A model generated the notes under the pieces. It was given only the letters and a program-made list of their open reading frames with translations, was not told where the DNA came from and did no database searches. A DNA stretch of 64,000 bases from Thermoplasmatales archaeon SW_10_69_26 (GTDB taxonomy: Archaea; Thermoplasmatota; SW-10-69-26): assembly GCA_003009755.1 (NCBI GenBank), contig PXUB01000042.1:730-64729 (forward strand), in the 5' to 3' direction. Below are positions 57,605-64,000 of this stretch, in pieces (positions within the stretch are counted from its first letter, which is position 1; the number at the start of each line of letters is the position of its first letter). A program made the translations under genes and the position numbers.

Positions 57605-57648
57605 GGTGGGGCTCCGTTGGAGCAACGATCGCCCGCCGTCAGGCGACC

Positions 57649-57818
57649 TCAGAAGCCTCCGCCGCTGTCGAGGCGGCTGATGTCGGTGGCGCGGAGGCCT
57701 CGGTCGCCCTCTTCGATCTCGAACTCGAACTCGTCCCCTTCTTGGGGCTCACCGCCTTCGATGTCGTCCATGTGGAAGAATTCCGGTCGTGGAAGAACGT
57801 GACTTTCCCGCTCGGCAT
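57649..57818 (-). pseudogene. cold-shock protein gene with internal deletion (copy 2)
   Basis: From ATG 57818 it reads MPSGKVTFFHDR, then jumps to FFHMDDIEGGEPQEGDEFEF in another frame, ending SRLDSGGGF. About 15 codons including RNP1 are gone, and the junction shifts frame. Its 3' part is the second copy of the 100-bp perfect repeat. Confidence 0.75.
57682..57781. repeat. 100-bp perfect direct repeat, copy 2
   Basis: Second copy of the repeat at 57259-57358. The left and right edges are sharp; the right edge is exactly the deletion junction of copy 2. Confidence 0.8.
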
Positions 57819-57864
57819 TGTCGAACCTCGCTGTGTTTGTCTCGGTATCGGAGATCGGTGAGGC

Positions 57865-58083
57865 TTAGAAGCCTCCGCCGCCACCGCTGTCGGTGCGGGT
57901 GAGGTCGGTGGCGCGGAGACCGCGCTCTCCCTCTTCGATCTCGAACTCGAACTCTTCGCCCTCTTGGGGCTCAGGGCCGTCGATGTCGTCCATGTGGAAG
58001 AAGACGTCGTCGTCGGCCTCGGGGGTTTCGATGAAACCGTACCCCTTCCTATCGTGGAAGAAGGCTACCTTACCGCTAGCCAT
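57865..58083 (-). CDS. cold-shock-domain protein (copy 1, intact)
   Basis: The 72-residue protein has canonical RNP1 KGYGFIE and RNP2 DVFFHMDDI, so it should bind single-stranded nucleic acids as an RNA chaperone. ATG 58083 (MASGKVAFFHDR) is preferred over 58092 because a box A-like CTTATCAAATA lies about 27 bases upstream. It heads the array of four copies on the same strand. Confidence 0.9.
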   Translation of the reverse strand: MASGKVAFFHDRKGYGFIETPEADDDVFFHMDDIDGPEPQEGEEFEFEIEEGERGLRATDLTRTDSGGGGGF

Positions 58084-58147
58084 CAAACCCATTCAAGAAC
58101 GCCTATTTGATAAGCTTTTCCCTCCTGGTCGGGGGGCCTCGGCGGTT

Positions 58148-58585
58148 TCAGGCCCGTTCGAGCGCCGAATCGACGTCCTCACGCCGAACCTCCAGCGTCG
58201 CTTCGACGCGACCGTCCCGGACGAGGACGGGGACCTCCTGCAACCATCGATCCCGCAGGCGCTCGTCCTCGGTCACGTCGACCTCCCACAAGGCGAAGCC
58301 GAGCTCGGCCTGGGCATCGCGCAGGATCGCCCGAGCCTCGTCGCAGTGCGCGCACTCGTCGCGCACGACGAGCAGCAACGTCTCCCGACCGGGATCCTCC
58401 TCCACTCGCAGACTGAACGCCAGAGCCGTCAACAGACCCCCAGCGAGGATCAGGCCGGCGCCCAGCCGCCGCGATCCCCGGGCCAGGCGCTCGAGGCCCA
58501 GCCCGAGGACGGCGGTGGCGATCGCCAGCAGGACGCCCGTCGCCTCCGTGAACCGGCGAGCGGGCAGCTCGAACATCGGCCTCAC
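58148..58585 (-). CDS. membrane-anchored glutaredoxin-like protein
   Basis: The 145-residue protein has two N-terminal helices (TGVLLAIATAVLGLGLE and AGLILAGGLLTALAF) and a C-terminal thioredoxin-like domain with LLLVVRDECAHCDEAR (C-x-x-C) and WLQEVPVLVRDGRV (cis-Pro), as in the DUF836/glutaredoxin-like group. GTG 58585 overlaps the stop of the cytochrome b C-terminal gene (GTGA). Last gene of the bc operon; may help cofactor or disulfide handling there. Confidence 0.78.
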   Translation of the reverse strand: MRPMFELPARRFTEATGVLLAIATAVLGLGLERLARGSRRLGAGLILAGGLLTALAFSLRVEEDPGRETLLLVVRDECAHCDEARAILRDAQAELGFALWEVDVTEDERLRDRWLQEVPVLVRDGRVEATLEVRREDVDSALERA

Positions 58586-59403
58586 CGCACGCGGTAGTAG
58601 TTGCGGTTCAGCTTGAAGACACGGTCGCCCTCGTCCATCATGCGCTCACGCCACGTCTTGATGCCGACGTACGTGAGCACCGCCAAGGTCAGCGGTAACA
58701 GCACCGTCATCCAGCTCAAAAGATCCCACTGCAAGAACTGGAAGAAGGGACCGATCAGGTCCTGGCCGAACTTGGTGGCCGTGACGGGCCAGCGGTTGTA
58801 GATCACGTTGTTGATCGAGTAGACGCTGGCCATCGTCAGGACGCCGAGCGCGAACACGCCCACGGAGGTCGTGAACGGCTGCTCCTGTGGGCGTTGGGCC
58901 TTCCCCCGATCCAGGAACGGGATCAGGAACAGCGGGATCAGCAACGGTGTGTGGAGCCCGATCAGACCCATCAGCTTGGCGTTCATCGGCCCGATGATCG
59001 GGAGCTGCACGATGGCGGTGCTGGGGCCCATGTCCCAGGGGGTCCACCACTGGCGGTCCCAGACGTGCCACCACTCGCCGACCCAGGCGCCCTCGGGGCC
59101 GTTCAACAGCTGGAAGTCGTTGCCCAGCTTGAGGAGCCCGTAGGACCACAGGAGGTACCAGTCCGGCAGGATGACCTCGGGTTGGCCGGCCGGATTGGCC
59201 GGTCCCTCGAGGAAGTAGGGCATGAACGCGGCCAGGTACAGCAGGGCCGCGGTGAAGAAGCAGACGATGACGATGTTGCGCACCATCTCGTGGGGCCAGA
59301 AGGGGAAGCCCTCGACCGGGCGCAGGGATTTCTCATCCCGGCGCTGGTTGTCCATGCGTTCGGCCTCCTCCACGTACTCCTGGGTGAGGGCCTTCAGGCT
59401 CAC
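58582..59403 (-). CDS. cytochrome b C-terminal subunit (subunit IV-like)
   Basis: The 273-residue protein has four membrane helices and the Qo-site loop PDWYLLWSYGLLKL, the P-[DE]-W-Y motif. It corresponds to the C-terminal half of cytochrome b, separate from the heme-binding half, as in b6f-like complexes. It lies between the N-terminal cytochrome b subunit and the glutaredoxin-like gene in one operon. Confidence 0.92.
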   Translation of the reverse strand: MSLKALTQEYVEEAERMDNQRRDEKSLRPVEGFPFWPHEMVRNIVIVCFFTAALLYLAAFMPYFLEGPANPAGQPEVILPDWYLLWSYGLLKLGNDFQLLNGPEGAWVGEWWHVWDRQWWTPWDMGPSTAIVQLPIIGPMNAKLMGLIGLHTPLLIPLFLIPFLDRGKAQRPQEQPFTTSVGVFALGVLTMASVYSINNVIYNRWPVTATKFGQDLIGPFFQFLQWDLLSWMTVLLPLTLAVLTYVGIKTWRERMMDEGDRVFKLNRNYYRVR

Positions 59404-59466
59404 TGCGGACCCCTCCCCGTCGTCGGATGCCGTGTGAACGGTGTGGGCGTGGTCATCGTCGTCTCC

Positions 59467-60270
59467 TCAGTGCGGCTCCGCGATGCCTTGCCACCAGACG
59501 ATGGCGACGTGAGCGATCGAGGCGCCGAACGTCAAAAGCGGTAGCAGGATGACGTGCAAGACGTACATCCGCGTCACGGTCTCCTGTCCGAGCTCGACGC
59601 CCCCGAACAGCAGCCCGGCCAGCCACTTGCCGAGGATCGGTGTCGACAACGACATCTCCAACCCGATCCGGCCGGCCCAGAACGACAGCTGGCTCCAGGG
59701 CAGGATGTAGCCGGTGTAACCGAGCCCGAGCGTGAGCAGGAACAGGACGACGCCGAGCAGCCAGTTCAGCTCGCGCGGTTTCTTGTACGCCTGCGTGAAG
59801 TAGACGCGGGCCATGTGCAGCACGACCGCGGACACCATGACCATCGCGCTCCAGAAGTGGACGGCGCGGATCATGAAGCCCAGCGGCATCTCGGTCATGA
59901 TCAAGGCGACCGACTGCCAGGCTTGCGTCGCCTCGCCGACGCCCTCCATCATGACCGAGGACGTCGACGGGATGTAGTAGAACGTGAGCAGGATGCCGGA
60001 GATCGTGGCGAAGATGAACGCCAGGAACACGATCGAGCCCAGCGCGTACAGCGGGTACCAGTACCAGATGACGCGCAGGTTGTACTTCTCCGTGTGCGTG
60101 CGCGGGAGCTCGAAGTTCAGCTGATGGTAGAAGTGCTGGATGCTGTCCGCGTAGTTGCGGATGCGGTAGCGCTCGTCGAGCCAGGCGAAGGCCGCCAGCA
60201 GGAGCTTGGCGATTGGGCCGGGCTCGGTGAAGTCGTCGTCACGGCGAGCTTCGACGCCGTCCGGACTCAA
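59467..60270 (-). CDS. cytochrome b N-terminal subunit (heme-binding)
   Basis: The 267-residue protein has four helices with heme-ligand histidines in helix B (VHFWSAMVMVSAVVLH, H-x13-H) and helix D (HVILLPLLTFGASIAH, H-x14-H). The x13/x14 spacing and the separate C-terminal gene are b6f-like. GYTGYILPW and the loop after it form the Qo/Qi frame. TTG 60270 starts two bases before the Rieske stop. Together with Rieske and cupredoxin it forms a quinol-oxidising complex. Confidence 0.93.
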   Translation of the reverse strand: MSPDGVEARRDDDFTEPGPIAKLLLAAFAWLDERYRIRNYADSIQHFYHQLNFELPRTHTEKYNLRVIWYWYPLYALGSIVFLAFIFATISGILLTFYYIPSTSSVMMEGVGEATQAWQSVALIMTEMPLGFMIRAVHFWSAMVMVSAVVLHMARVYFTQAYKKPRELNWLLGVVLFLLTLGLGYTGYILPWSQLSFWAGRIGLEMSLSTPILGKWLAGLLFGGVELGQETVTRMYVLHVILLPLLTFGASIAHVAIVWWQGIAEPH

Positions 60271-60272
60271 GG

Positions 60273-61142
60273 CTAGTGCCCACCTCCGCCCTCGCCGCCT
60301 CCGCCCCCGCCGCCGCCACCGGGACCGGCGTCGGGGTACTCGAAGATCGTGCGGTTGTACGTCTCGATCTGGAACGGATCGTAGCGGGACAGGTGGCAGG
60401 TGCAGAAGATCGTGTCGCCGTAACCGGACGAGATCGCCAGCTCGGCGGTGTGGAAGTCCGGCACGCAGCAGAAGTGCGTGCAGAACGAGCAGCAGGCCAT
60501 GAAGATGTCATCCGGGTCGTCCGGATGCTCGGGGAACCAGCCCTCGCGGATCTCGTCCGCGATCGGCGTGGGGACCGTCGACATGAACCCCAGCTCCTCC
60601 TTCGGGGCTCGAACGATGATGCCGCTGATCTTGCTCTCGGGCTCGACGCCCTCCGAGCGCCATCGGAACGCGGCGCCCGATCCGGGGTAGCCCTCCCACT
60701 GCTCGTCGGGCGTGTCCTTCGGGAAGTCGCTGTAGTGGACCTCCTCGTCGATGTGCTCGGTGAACCAGGCGTCGAAGCCCTTGGCGACCTTCTCCTCGCT
60801 GACGTCGTAGCGGAGGACGTTGTCGGACTCGAAGCCCTGGAACGTCCCGGGCGCGCGCTCGTGAGAGCAATACTTGTACCACTTGAGCTGGTCCTCGGCG
60901 GCGTCGGGCCGGCCGCGGAGGATCCCGTCGTCGGTGATCTCCAGCGGGATCAACGGCAGGCCGTAGGGCGCCGGCGAGCCGGGGAGGACGCGCATGCCAG
61001 GGTACGAGATGTTGACGATCTCGACGCCGACGTCGGACACGGGTTGCAGCATGCCGAACCCGGCGGCGGTCACGGCACCGCCTGCCCCGACACCGGCACA
61101 GGCTTTCACGAAGCTCCTCCGATCGAATCCGTCTCCTGGCAT
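60273..61142 (-). CDS. Rieske [2Fe-2S] protein with glycine-rich tail
   Basis: The Rieske subunit takes electrons from quinol to the terminal carrier. A Tat-type anchor (DRRSFVKACAG) is followed by the domain with FCTHFCC and CTCHLSRYDP, the C-x-H-x2-C and C-x2-H pair. An extended insert precedes the cluster (about 289 residues in total), and the C-terminus is a run of glycines (PGGGGGGGGGEGGGGH). ATG 61142. Second pair lacks the common C-P-C-H-G-S wording (C-T-C-H-L-S), which may tune redox potential. Confidence 0.92.
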   Translation of the reverse strand: MPGDGFDRRSFVKACAGVGAGGAVTAAGFGMLQPVSDVGVEIVNISYPGMRVLPGSPAPYGLPLIPLEITDDGILRGRPDAAEDQLKWYKYCSHERAPGTFQGFESDNVLRYDVSEEKVAKGFDAWFTEHIDEEVHYSDFPKDTPDEQWEGYPGSGAAFRWRSEGVEPESKISGIIVRAPKEELGFMSTVPTPIADEIREGWFPEHPDDPDDIFMACCSFCTHFCCVPDFHTAELAISSGYGDTIFCTCHLSRYDPFQIETYNRTIFEYPDAGPGGGGGGGGGEGGGGH

Positions 61143-61147
61143 GGTTC

Positions 61148-61435
61148 TCACAGCAGGTCTTCCCACTTCTCCTTCCGCTGCTTCACGACGATGATGTCGT
61201 CGAGGTAGAAGCGGCGGTAGAGGGCGAGGATGACGCCCAGCACGAGGAACGCGCTAGCGAGCCAGAACGTGAGGATCTGTTGAGCGTTGGGCGAGTTCCA
61301 GCCGAGCACGACGCCGGCCGAGAACAGGCCCACGAACGCGAGCTCCACGATCGTCAGCAACACGATGGCGACAGCCACGCCAAGCGGGGCCTCGGCCGGT
61401 TCGTGTCGGACGACGTCGCCGGGCTCTCTCGCCAC
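61148..61435 (-). CDS. small two-helix membrane protein of the bc operon
   Basis: The 95-residue protein has two helices (GVAVAIVLLTIVELAFVGLF and LTFWLASAFLVLGVILALYR) and a basic C-terminus (VVKQRKEKWEDLL). It lies 5 bases before the Rieske gene and 9 after the cupredoxin gene, so it is surely cotranscribed and is probably an accessory subunit. No family name recognised. Confidence 0.75.
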   Translation of the reverse strand: MAREPGDVVRHEPAEAPLGVAVAIVLLTIVELAFVGLFSAGVVLGWNSPNAQQILTFWLASAFLVLGVILALYRRFYLDDIIVVKQRKEKWEDLL

Positions 61436-61444
61436 TCGAACACC

Positions 61445-62224
61445 TCACAAGATCAGGTAGATGCCGAGCCCGATCAGAGCCACCGCGATCAGGACTTGCG
61501 CCACGCGGCCGGGCGAGGGCAGGATGGGCTCCACCATCTCGCGCTCGTCGCCTTCCGCGGCGCCTGCGGCCACCGTGATCGTCTCGGGGCCACCGGCGCG
61601 ATGATCGGTCACGTTCTTGGACTCGCCGTAGCGGAGGAAGAAGAACGTGGCGAACAGGACGATGAAGATGATGACGAAGGAGATGACACCGACCCAGTAG
61701 GCGAGGTAGTCGACACCGAAGTCCTCGATGCCGCCCTCCTCGCCGCCACCGGTCGCGCCGACGGCGAGCGTGCCCTCCATGCCTTGGGACTGGTGACCGG
61801 GAACCGAGCAGATGTAGCCGACCTCGCCCTCGTAATCCTCGCCGAACGTGACGGTGAGGTTGTACTCCTCACCGGGGTCGAGCAGCGGCGTCTTGACCGC
61901 CTCGCCGTTGCCGTCTTCGCGCTGCCGGACGTCCTCCTCGGCGTGTTCGAAGTCTTGGCTGAGGAACGCGAAGTCGTGGGCGACCCCCCCGACGTTGACG
62001 ACGTGGAAGGTCACCTCGGTGTTGGGGCCGACCGTCATCTCTTCGGGATGGGTCGCGAACGGATCGTCCTGGCCCGGACCCAAGCGAACCTCGATCGTGG
62101 CTTCCGTGGGGCCGGTGAGCTCGTCCTCGGCGGCGTCGCCCTCCTGAGCGGCGACGAGGCCGGAGGCCAACGCGAAACCCGCGATCACGGCGACCAGGAG
62201 GGCGCATCGGGCTCGGGTTCCCAT
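61445..62224 (-). CDS. membrane-anchored halocyanin-like cupredoxin
   Basis: The 259-residue protein has a signal peptide (VAVIAGFALASGLVAAQ), a type-1 copper domain (ligands in GGVAHDFAFLS, YICSVPGHQSQGMEG), one helix (VGVISFVIIFIVLFATFFFL) and a final helix (VAQVLIAVALIGLGIYLI). It resembles halocyanin and may take electrons from the Rieske/cytochrome b complex to an oxidase. First gene of the operon; its promoter may come from the dispersed repeat 57 bases upstream. Confidence 0.88.
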   Translation of the reverse strand: MGTRARCALLVAVIAGFALASGLVAAQEGDAAEDELTGPTEATIEVRLGPGQDDPFATHPEEMTVGPNTEVTFHVVNVGGVAHDFAFLSQDFEHAEEDVRQREDGNGEAVKTPLLDPGEEYNLTVTFGEDYEGEVGYICSVPGHQSQGMEGTLAVGATGGGEEGGIEDFGVDYLAYWVGVISFVIIFIVLFATFFFLRYGESKNVTDHRAGGPETITVAAGAAEGDEREMVEPILPSPGRVAQVLIAVALIGLGIYLIL

Positions 62225-62280
62225 GATGACGTCTCGCCGAAGCGAGTCGACCTATTAGACTTTTGCTTAGCCGACCCCCG

Positions 62281-62447
62281 GCTGTCTGGTTAAGCAGGGG
62301 CCGCGAAGGACACGAAGGATCGCCATGGCCACGAAGGGCCTGTGACTCGCCGCCGGGCGGCGTTGTCACGGCAGCTGCTCTCCTTTGTGCCCTAGCGTCC
62401 CTTCGCGTGCTTGGTGGTCCCCCCGTTTGTTATCCTTACAGCGCGAG
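62281..62447 (-). repeat. dispersed 168-bp repeat with box A-like ends (long copy 2, inverted)
   Basis: The reverse complement matches 16105-16272 at about nine of ten positions. The hairpin GTGAC-aa-CGCCGCC-C-GGCGGCG-a-GTCAC is preserved with Watson-Crick pairs where copy 1 has G-U. CTTAACC points at the cupredoxin gene (minus strand), TTATCC at the exported protein at 62583 (plus strand). It again lies between divergent genes. Confidence 0.8.
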
Positions 62448-62582
62448 CCGACCCCACCCTCGGGAGGGTCTCCCTGTGCCGGATCGCCAACCCGTTCCGG
62501 CGACGCCGCGGGGGCTGTGGCTCCCCGTGACCCCGAAAACCTAAAGACCTCATCTGCGGGTCGTGCATGTGGAGGCGAGCCA

Positions 62583-63785
62583 GTGAACCGAACCTCGACC
62601 GCGATCCTCGTCGCCGTCGCGATGCTTTCGATGTCTGTTCCCGGGCAGGTGTCCGCGCACGAGAGCACGGCGGCGGACCTCAACGAGCTTGCTTACGACA
62701 ACGTCTGGCAGATCCTCGGTCCCGGAGGAGAGACCGACGATCCGACCGTCAACGAAGGCCTCAGCACGCTGGGGCTCGACGCCGAGGAGCGCGGCGGCGA
62801 GGCTCCCGACGACAACGAAGCCAGCTGCACGCACCACGACGACGGGATCATCGACGGTCAGGCTCCCGGCGACAACGTCTGCACCGACGACGACGGCGAC
62901 AGCGAACCGGACGACGACGTCCAGAACCTGAAGTTCTTCCAGTGCCAGGGAGCGAAGAGCTTCGCCAACCCCACCGAGCAAGCCGATCTCGAGTTCGAGG
63001 CTCCCTTCCCGGTGAACCACAACGACCTCGAGAACGGCATCTTCGAGGCGACCGGCAGCTTCTTCGTCCCCGTCGGGTTCAGTGGCGAGAACGCGAGCGA
63101 TGTCTCTGAGGTCCACTTCGGCTTCGCGCACACGTTCGCCTGGCCCGCCTCCTCCTCGCTGTGCCAGCCCCCGTTCCCGCTGTCCGGCGCCTACTACGAG
63201 TTCTACCGCGGCGACACGACGCCCGAGGACGGGTTCGAGATCCCGGTCAACACGCTGCTCGTCCCCGACGCCCCCTACGGCGCCGTGCTCCGCGCCCTCG
63301 ACGAGACCGGCAACACGCTCGGCGTGGCCTTCGTCTACGCGAACGTCAACAACTACCTCAACGACGCCAACTTCCGGCCGAACACGCCGAGCACATGCGA
63401 TAGCGATAACCCCGGCAACGCCGGCACCGACCTGTGCCCCTACCACGACACGACGCCGCCGCGCGCGACCGTCTACAAGTCCTTCGAGATGCCCGACGAC
63501 GTCTTCCCGCGCGGTGAGAACGCGGACGACGAATGCACCGAAGGTGTCGCCCTCGAGTACGGCGAGCCGGTGGAGACGTTCGAGGTGACCCGACCCAACG
63601 GGAACTCGGTCAGCTTCGACACCTACGACCCCGCCAACCGCGACGTCGACTCGACGCCCCTGGTGACCACGGCGAGAGACGACTGGGGTCCCGGCTTGTG
63701 CATCCTGAGCCCGCCCGGCGAGTTCACCGTGAAGGCGTGGGACCAGTCCGGCAACATCGGGGCGCAAACGATCATCACGACGTAG
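62583..63785 (+). CDS. exported acidic protein of unknown function
   Basis: The 400-residue protein from GTG 62583 (GGAGG seven bases upstream) has a signal peptide (TAILVAVAMLSMSVPGQVSA), Asp-rich loops (CTDDDGDSEPDDDVQ) and six or more cysteines (ASCTHHDDG, NVCTDD, QCQGAK, SSLCQPPFP, STCDSDN, DLCPYHD). It looks like a disulfide- and calcium-stabilised surface protein. Its signal peptide resembles that of the gene starting at 63963, so the two may be paralogues. No family recognised. Confidence 0.65.
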   Translation: MNRTSTAILVAVAMLSMSVPGQVSAHESTAADLNELAYDNVWQILGPGGETDDPTVNEGLSTLGLDAEERGGEAPDDNEASCTHHDDGIIDGQAPGDNVCTDDDGDSEPDDDVQNLKFFQCQGAKSFANPTEQADLEFEAPFPVNHNDLENGIFEATGSFFVPVGFSGENASDVSEVHFGFAHTFAWPASSSLCQPPFPLSGAYYEFYRGDTTPEDGFEIPVNTLLVPDAPYGAVLRALDETGNTLGVAFVYANVNNYLNDANFRPNTPSTCDSDNPGNAGTDLCPYHDTTPPRATVYKSFEMPDDVFPRGENADDECTEGVALEYGEPVETFEVTRPNGNSVSFDTYDPANRDVDSTPLVTTARDDWGPGLCILSPPGEFTVKAWDQSGNIGAQTIITT

Positions 63786-63803
63786 TCCCGAGGCCACCAC
63801 CAT

Positions 63804-63850
63804 GGCCGCGCTCCGCGCGGCCTCCCCTCCCGTCTCTTCTCTGCTGTCTT
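63804..63850 (+). terminator. hairpin plus pyrimidine tract after the exported protein
   Basis: GGCCGCG-ctccg-CGCGGCC (63804-63822) is followed by a C/T-rich run to about 63850, the same type as after the genes ending at 17667 and 28968. Confidence 0.5.
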
Positions 63851-63962
63851 CCACCGCCCAGCGGAGCTATGCCACCCTGCACGTTCTGTGCCCCAGGTCC
63901 GTTGTCCCCCATCACTCAAGTAGGACGAGACGCCTCGGTAGACCGAGGCAAGGAGGCAGTCG

Positions 63963-64000
63963 ATGAGTCGCAAAGCTATCGCTATCCTCGTCGCCGTCGC
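63963..64000 (+). CDS. start of an exported protein (cut by window edge)
   Basis: ATG 63963 after GGAGG (63951-63955) opens MSRKAIAILVAVA, a typical signal-peptide start, and runs off the window end. The first residues resemble those of the exported proteins starting at 17455 and 62583. Nothing else can be said. Confidence 0.55.
   Translation, partial: MSRKAIAILVAV

Overview
The window reads as chromosomal DNA of an aerobic, very GC-rich archaeon of the euryarchaeal side. The archaeal calls rest on topoisomerase VI (B and A), a Hsp60-II thermosome, Hjc, the OapABC trio, CruF/LyeJ bacterioruberin genes, halocyanin-like cupredoxins, PGF-CTERM-like C-terminal anchors, and TATA/box A elements (often CTTAA-like) about 27 bases upstream of many starts, implying leaderless mRNAs. 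Proteins are acidic and exported proteins are rich in N-x-S/T, which suggests a salty habitat. A haloarchaeon-like or Thermoplasmatota-like lineage is possible; I cannot place it further from sequence alone.

Layout. 1-9 kb: an IS transposase end, thiL-ferredoxin, exported proteins, lipoate ligase, nth, and a topA operon with small proteins and a winged-helix regulator. 9-16 kb: a light and carotenoid island with an SDR (TIGR01777), an SRPBCC protein, a CarH/LitR-type B12 photoreceptor, crtB, and the overlapping crtI-lyeJ-cruF operon. Copies of a TGTACAGGTTC motif lie in its promoters. 16-20 kb: DedA, then a strange non-coding region in which tRNA-Val(UAC) and tRNA-Gln(UUG) are embedded in tandem, strongly base-paired repeats whose stems change in concert between copies. 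20-29 kb: top6B-top6A, exported proteins, an LVIVD lipoprotein, and the thermosome with a duplicated hairpin-bearing 3' end. 29-40 kb: mutY, CBS and Na+/H+ antiporter genes, metallo-beta-lactamases, a SatD/DUF3307 pair, a sugar-dehydrogenase/cupredoxin fusion, a beta-helix protein and hjc. 40-46 kb: oapABC, then a sulfur-carrier cysteine pathway (cysM, a JAMM peptidase, and a CysO-E1-rhodanese fusion). 46-57 kb: paaA, ferredoxin, a PaaD-like protein, pdxT, a decayed ABC exporter, an M14 peptidase and a 5-formyl-THF ligase homologue. 57-64 kb: a cold-shock gene array with two intact and two broken copies, the cytochrome bc operon (cupredoxin, small membrane protein, Rieske, split cytochrome b), and exported proteins.

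Themes. Respiration (Rieske/cytochrome b/cupredoxin, DUF420), light response with C50 carotenoids, and sulfur trafficking (CysO/Mec/CysM, lipoate, thiamine phosphate kinase) each form coherent neighbourhoods. A 168-bp dispersed repeat (16105-16272 and, inverted, 62281-62447, with a remnant at 9417) carries box A-like motifs at both ends and may be a mobile bidirectional promoter. Many genes are broken or lack a canonical start by one base, so real decay and residual indel errors must both be considered.
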